DNA of 9,425 bases, from positions 1 to 9,425 of the forward strand of contig JAXDBS010000027.1 of NCBI GenBank assembly GCA_034678545.1, given 5' to 3'. Shown piece after piece: positions 7,193 to 9,425 of this stretch. This stretch comes from UBA5614 sp034678545. Lineage in GTDB: Bacteria; Cloacimonadota; Cloacimonadia; Cloacimonadales; Cloacimonadaceae. Each line of letters begins with the position of its first letter. Position 1 is the stretch's first letter. The translations under genes and the position numbers were made by a program. The notes beneath the pieces are model-generated. The model was not told the DNA's origin. It saw nothing but the letters and a program-made list of their open reading frames with translations, and ran no database searches.

Positions 7193-7293
7193 CTGAAAAC
7201 CTCTGGTTTCTGACCTGAACCGTAATTATTCCTGAAATACGGAATGATTATTGTTTGTAATCAATTCGATTGCTTTACATCAGAGGATTTCAG
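7193..7293 (+). promoter_or_regulatory. Long-range inverted repeat that could mask the C25 gene's Shine-Dalgarno
   Basis: CTGAAAACCTCTG at 7193-7205 pairs with CAGAGGATTTCAG at 7281-7293 with a single mismatch (7199 against 7287), and a G-U pair can extend it at each end. The right arm contains the likely Shine-Dalgarno AGAGGA (7282-7287) and ends two bases before the ATG at 7295. The left arm begins five bases after the DUF2723 stop, within the footprint of a terminating ribosome. In a read-through transcript the stem would hide the ribosome binding site unless DUF2723 is being translated. The complementarity is seen directly; the regulatory role is inference. The gap contains no convincing promoter. 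Confidence 0.5.
7222..7251 (+). terminator. AT-rich hairpin, possible weak terminator or part of a nested leader structure
   Basis: GTAATTATTCC (7222-7232) pairs with GGAATGATTAT (7241-7251) through 11 pairs, two of them G-U, around an 8-base loop, and is followed by TTGTTTG. The stem has only two G-C pairs and the T-rich tail is interrupted, so it is weak as an intrinsic terminator. It sits inside the larger inverted repeat and could simply compact that loop. Confidence 0.3.
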
Positions 7294-7294
7294 T

Positions 7295-9425
7295 ATGAAA
7301 AAAACCGCCTTCTTATCTGTCCTGCTTTGCCTGGTCTTTTTGACTTGCTCAGCAGGCCTGGCGGCCGTTCAGGTTGCCAACGACGCTTTCACCCTTGATG
7401 CCTATTCCTCCGCAGGCATGGAGATCAGCTTTACCCTTCCCGCCTATGAAGTAGAGGAAGTGAATCTGCAGGGGACAGTCTATCACAGGATCAAAATGGA
7501 CGGGGCCGGATACCTTGCCGATACAGGCTTTCCGGAACTGCCCACCCTCTCCACCATGGTTGCAGTACCCGGACACGGTTCGGTACAGATCGAGCTGGTG
7601 GACGCCCACACCAAAATGGTCAGGCATATTCTGCCCTATCCCGCCCAGGGCGGTAATGATGAAAGCAATCCCCGCAATTTGGTGATCAACGACGCCTGCT
7701 ACAGGGGCAGCCAGGTCTTTCCCCAGGAGATAATACGTTACAGCGATCCGCAGATCCTGCGTGATTTCCGGATAGTGACGATCCAGCTGCAGCCCTTTTC
7801 CTGGGACAGCGCTGCCCGCGATCTGCTGGTCCGGGACAGGATAAGCCTGCGCGTGCGCTACACAGACCAGCCCGGGATCAATGAAATGGAGCTTTCCGGC
7901 ACTATCTCGCCTGCCTTTGACCGGATCTACCAGGCCCAGATCCTCAATTACAGGAATTTGCGGCCTGCCGGTTTGGCCCCCGTCCCGGAGCGGATTGTCA
8001 TGATCCACGGCAGTTATTCCGACCAAACCTTCATGAATGATATCATCCAGTTCGCCCTTTGGAAGCGCCAAAAAGGGGCCGACGTCAGACTCGTCAGCAC
8101 GGCTGTCACCGGTTCCTCCAACACAGCCATAAAAAGCTATCTGCAAAACCTTTACAACGACATCAATTCCAGGCCGGACTATGTAGTCCTGATCGGTGAC
8201 GTTTCCGGCTCCTTTGCCGTTCCCACCTGGAGTTCTGGCGGCAATGGGGATTACCCCTACCAGATGCTAGCCGGCACAGACCAACTGGGCGATGTGTTCA
8301 TCGGCCGCATATCGGCGGAAAGCACTTCCCAACTGGAAGTGATCCTGGCCAAGATCTACGCCTACGAGCGCGACATCAGCATTCCATCCGCCCAATGGCT
8401 GAACCGAATGCTGATAGTCTGCGATTCAGCCCATGACGGTATGTCCGTGATCTACTTTGCTCGTTACCTGAGGGAACTCAGTTTCTTGCATAATCCGGAT
8501 TACACCTACACTATACTGGCCCAGGACGGCCCCAGTCCTTCCTCCATGAACCAGGCCATCAACCAGGGCGTTGGCTTTTTCAGTTACCGGGGATATATCG
8601 GCATGAGCAGCTGGAGCCCAACTGAATCACTGATCAACGGAGTCAAGCTGCCGCATACCGTGATCATCACCTGCTCCACCGGCAACTTCACCTCGACCGG
8701 CACCACTGAATCCTTTATCCGCCTGGGTACAGCTGCGGTACCCAAAGGTGCGGTCACCGCCATCGGGATGGACGGCTCAGGGACGCATACCATGCCCAAC
8801 AACGCCCTCAGCGGGGGCATCTTTGACGGCATTTTTGCGCAAGGCATGCGTTCCATGGGCGAAGCGCTGCTTTACAGTAAGCTGAATTTCTCCCGCCTTT
8901 TCTCGGTTAGCAACGCCGGTATGGTTTCCTCCTTTACCCAGTGGTGCAACCTGATGGGCGATCCCACCATGGAAGTCTATATCACTATTCCGCATACCTT
9001 TGCAGCTGATTTTCCCGCCGCTCTGAACCAGGGTATGCGCAATCTCACCCTGCATGTTATAGATCAGGAGGGACTGCCAGTGGGGGCTGCCAGCGTCACC
9101 GCCGTCCAGGGCGGGATCATCATAGCTCGCTCCTTCAGCGATGCTCAGGGCCAGGTCTGTTTGCAGTTCGCGGCTCCCCTGAGCGCGGATGTTGTCACCG
9201 TCACGATCGCCAAACACGATTTTAAGCCGCTGATCCAGCAGTTTTATCCGGAGGCGTCACCCCTGACCTATGTCATGACCCTGATTGATGATGACAATAT
9301 CGGAAGCTCTTCTGGCAACAACAATTTTAATGCCAATCCCGGCGAAACGCTCGAGATAATGGCCGGATTACGTAATGCAGGCCTCATCAGCATCAGCGGC
9401 CTCTCCGGCTACGCTTCCTGCTCTA
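7295..9425 (+). CDS. Secreted C25 (gingipain-like) family protein, 3' end beyond the window
   Basis: The frame is open without interruption from ATG 7295 to the right edge (710 full codons). It starts with a signal peptide (MKKTAFLSVLLCLVFL, probable cleavage after Ala23 or Ala24), and Cys18 is not in a good lipobox. Residues 25-235 resemble the C25 propeptide, including GYLADTGFPELP (72-83). The catalytic-domain pattern follows: RPDYVVLIGDV (293-303), DVFIGRIS (333-340), FFSYRGYIG (428-436), VIITCSTGNF (456-465) and NNALSGGIFDGIF (about 502-514). Cys460 matches the gingipain nucleophile, but Tyr434 occupies the position of the dyad His (GHG in gingipains). An Ig-like domain spans about 572-655, and a CARDB-like domain starts at LIDDDNIG (663-670) with the typical NPGE and NAG motifs. 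A type IX secretion C-terminal signal is expected but lies outside. It may be an inactive or altered protease, or a surface adhesin. The Shine-Dalgarno AGAGGA (7282-7287) is seven bases upstream. Confidence 0.9.
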   Translation, partial: MKKTAFLSVLLCLVFLTCSAGLAAVQVANDAFTLDAYSSAGMEISFTLPAYEVEEVNLQGTVYHRIKMDGAGYLADTGFPELPTLSTMVAVPGHGSVQIELVDAHTKMVRHILPYPAQGGNDESNPRNLVINDACYRGSQVFPQEIIRYSDPQILRDFRIVTIQLQPFSWDSAARDLLVRDRISLRVRYTDQPGINEMELSGTISPAFDRIYQAQILNYRNLRPAGLAPVPERIVMIHGSYSDQTFMNDIIQFALWKRQKGADVRLVSTAVTGSSNTAIKSYLQNLYNDINSRPDYVVLIGDVSGSFAVPTWSSGGNGDYPYQMLAGTDQLGDVFIGRISAESTSQLEVILAKIYAYERDISIPSAQWLNRMLIVCDSAHDGMSVIYFARYLRELSFLHNPDYTYTILAQDGPSPSSMNQAINQGVGFFSYRGYIGMSSWSPTESLINGVKLPHTVIITCSTGNFTSTGTTESFIRLGTAAVPKGAVTAIGMDGSGTHTMPNNALSGGIFDGIFAQGMRSMGEALLYSKLNFSRLFSVSNAGMVSSFTQWCNLMGDPTMEVYITIPHTFAADFPAALNQGMRNLTLHVIDQEGLPVGAASVTAVQGGIIIARSFSDAQGQVCLQFAAPLSADVVTVTIAKHDFKPLIQQFYPEASPLTYVMTLIDDDNIGSSSGNNNFNANPGETLEIMAGLRNAGLISISGLSGYASCS

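Noticed and set aside
7251..7279. Possible sigma-70 promoter TTGTTT / TTTACA before the C25 gene
   Set aside because: Spacing is near 17 bases, but the -10 box matches only about half of the consensus, and FCB bacteria often use other promoter elements. It is too weak to call.
7346..7350. Cys18 of the C25 protein as a lipoprotein lipobox cysteine
   Set aside because: The preceding residues are FLT, with Thr at -1, which does not fit the usual Gly/Ala/Ser. A normal signal peptidase I site (GLAA) follows.
7349..9217. Minus-strand open frames of 265, 90 and 146 codons on the right
   Set aside because: They lie opposite the continuous C25 frame, which shows a signal peptide and family motifs in order. 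The reverse frames show none.

Overview
The window looks like one continuous, plus-strand gene cluster from an uncultured or anaerobic bacterium of the FCB (Fibrobacteres-Chlorobi-Bacteroidetes) side of the tree. The Cloacimonadota (WWE1) are my best guess. This rests on the mix of a Bacteroides-type aspartate aminotransferase, a DUF2723 membrane protein, and a gingipain-like (C25) secreted protein carrying Ig-like and CARDB-like modules. It also rests on moderate GC and very compact spacing. The assignment is inference, because no marker gene is present.

Layout from left to right: (1) the C-terminal third of a PLP-dependent aminotransferase, cut by the window edge; (2) a 223-residue protein with a histidine-kinase-like dimerisation/H-box region but a degenerate ATPase region, overlapping gene 1 by 8 bases; (3) an NtrC-class sigma-54 response regulator (receiver, AAA+, Fis HTH), coupled to gene 2 through a TTGA overlap; (4, 5) two sugar-type ABC permeases (MalF/UgpA-like and MalG/UgpE-like), the second with an unusual extracytoplasmic insertion; (6) a 938-residue DUF2723 multi-spanning membrane protein, a candidate protein O-mannosyltransferase, with a TPR-like C-terminus; (7) after a 106-base gap, the first 710 codons of a secreted C25-family protein that runs off the right edge.

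Genes 1 to 6 are separated by no more than about 35 bases or overlap, so they probably form one transcript. Gene 7 may be co-transcribed or have its own promoter. The gap before it holds a long-range inverted repeat that pairs the sequence just after the DUF2723 stop with the Shine-Dalgarno of gene 7, which could couple translation of the two genes.

The most interesting points are the Spo0B/ChpT-like reading of gene 2 beside its likely partner regulator, the apparent loss of the catalytic His in the C25 protein while Cys is kept, the DUF2723 enzyme next to an Ig-domain secreted protein (possible enzyme and substrate), and the potential SD-sequestering stem. I see no RNA genes, CRISPR arrays, insertion sequences or prophage genes. 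No stretch longer than 300 bases lacks a gene.
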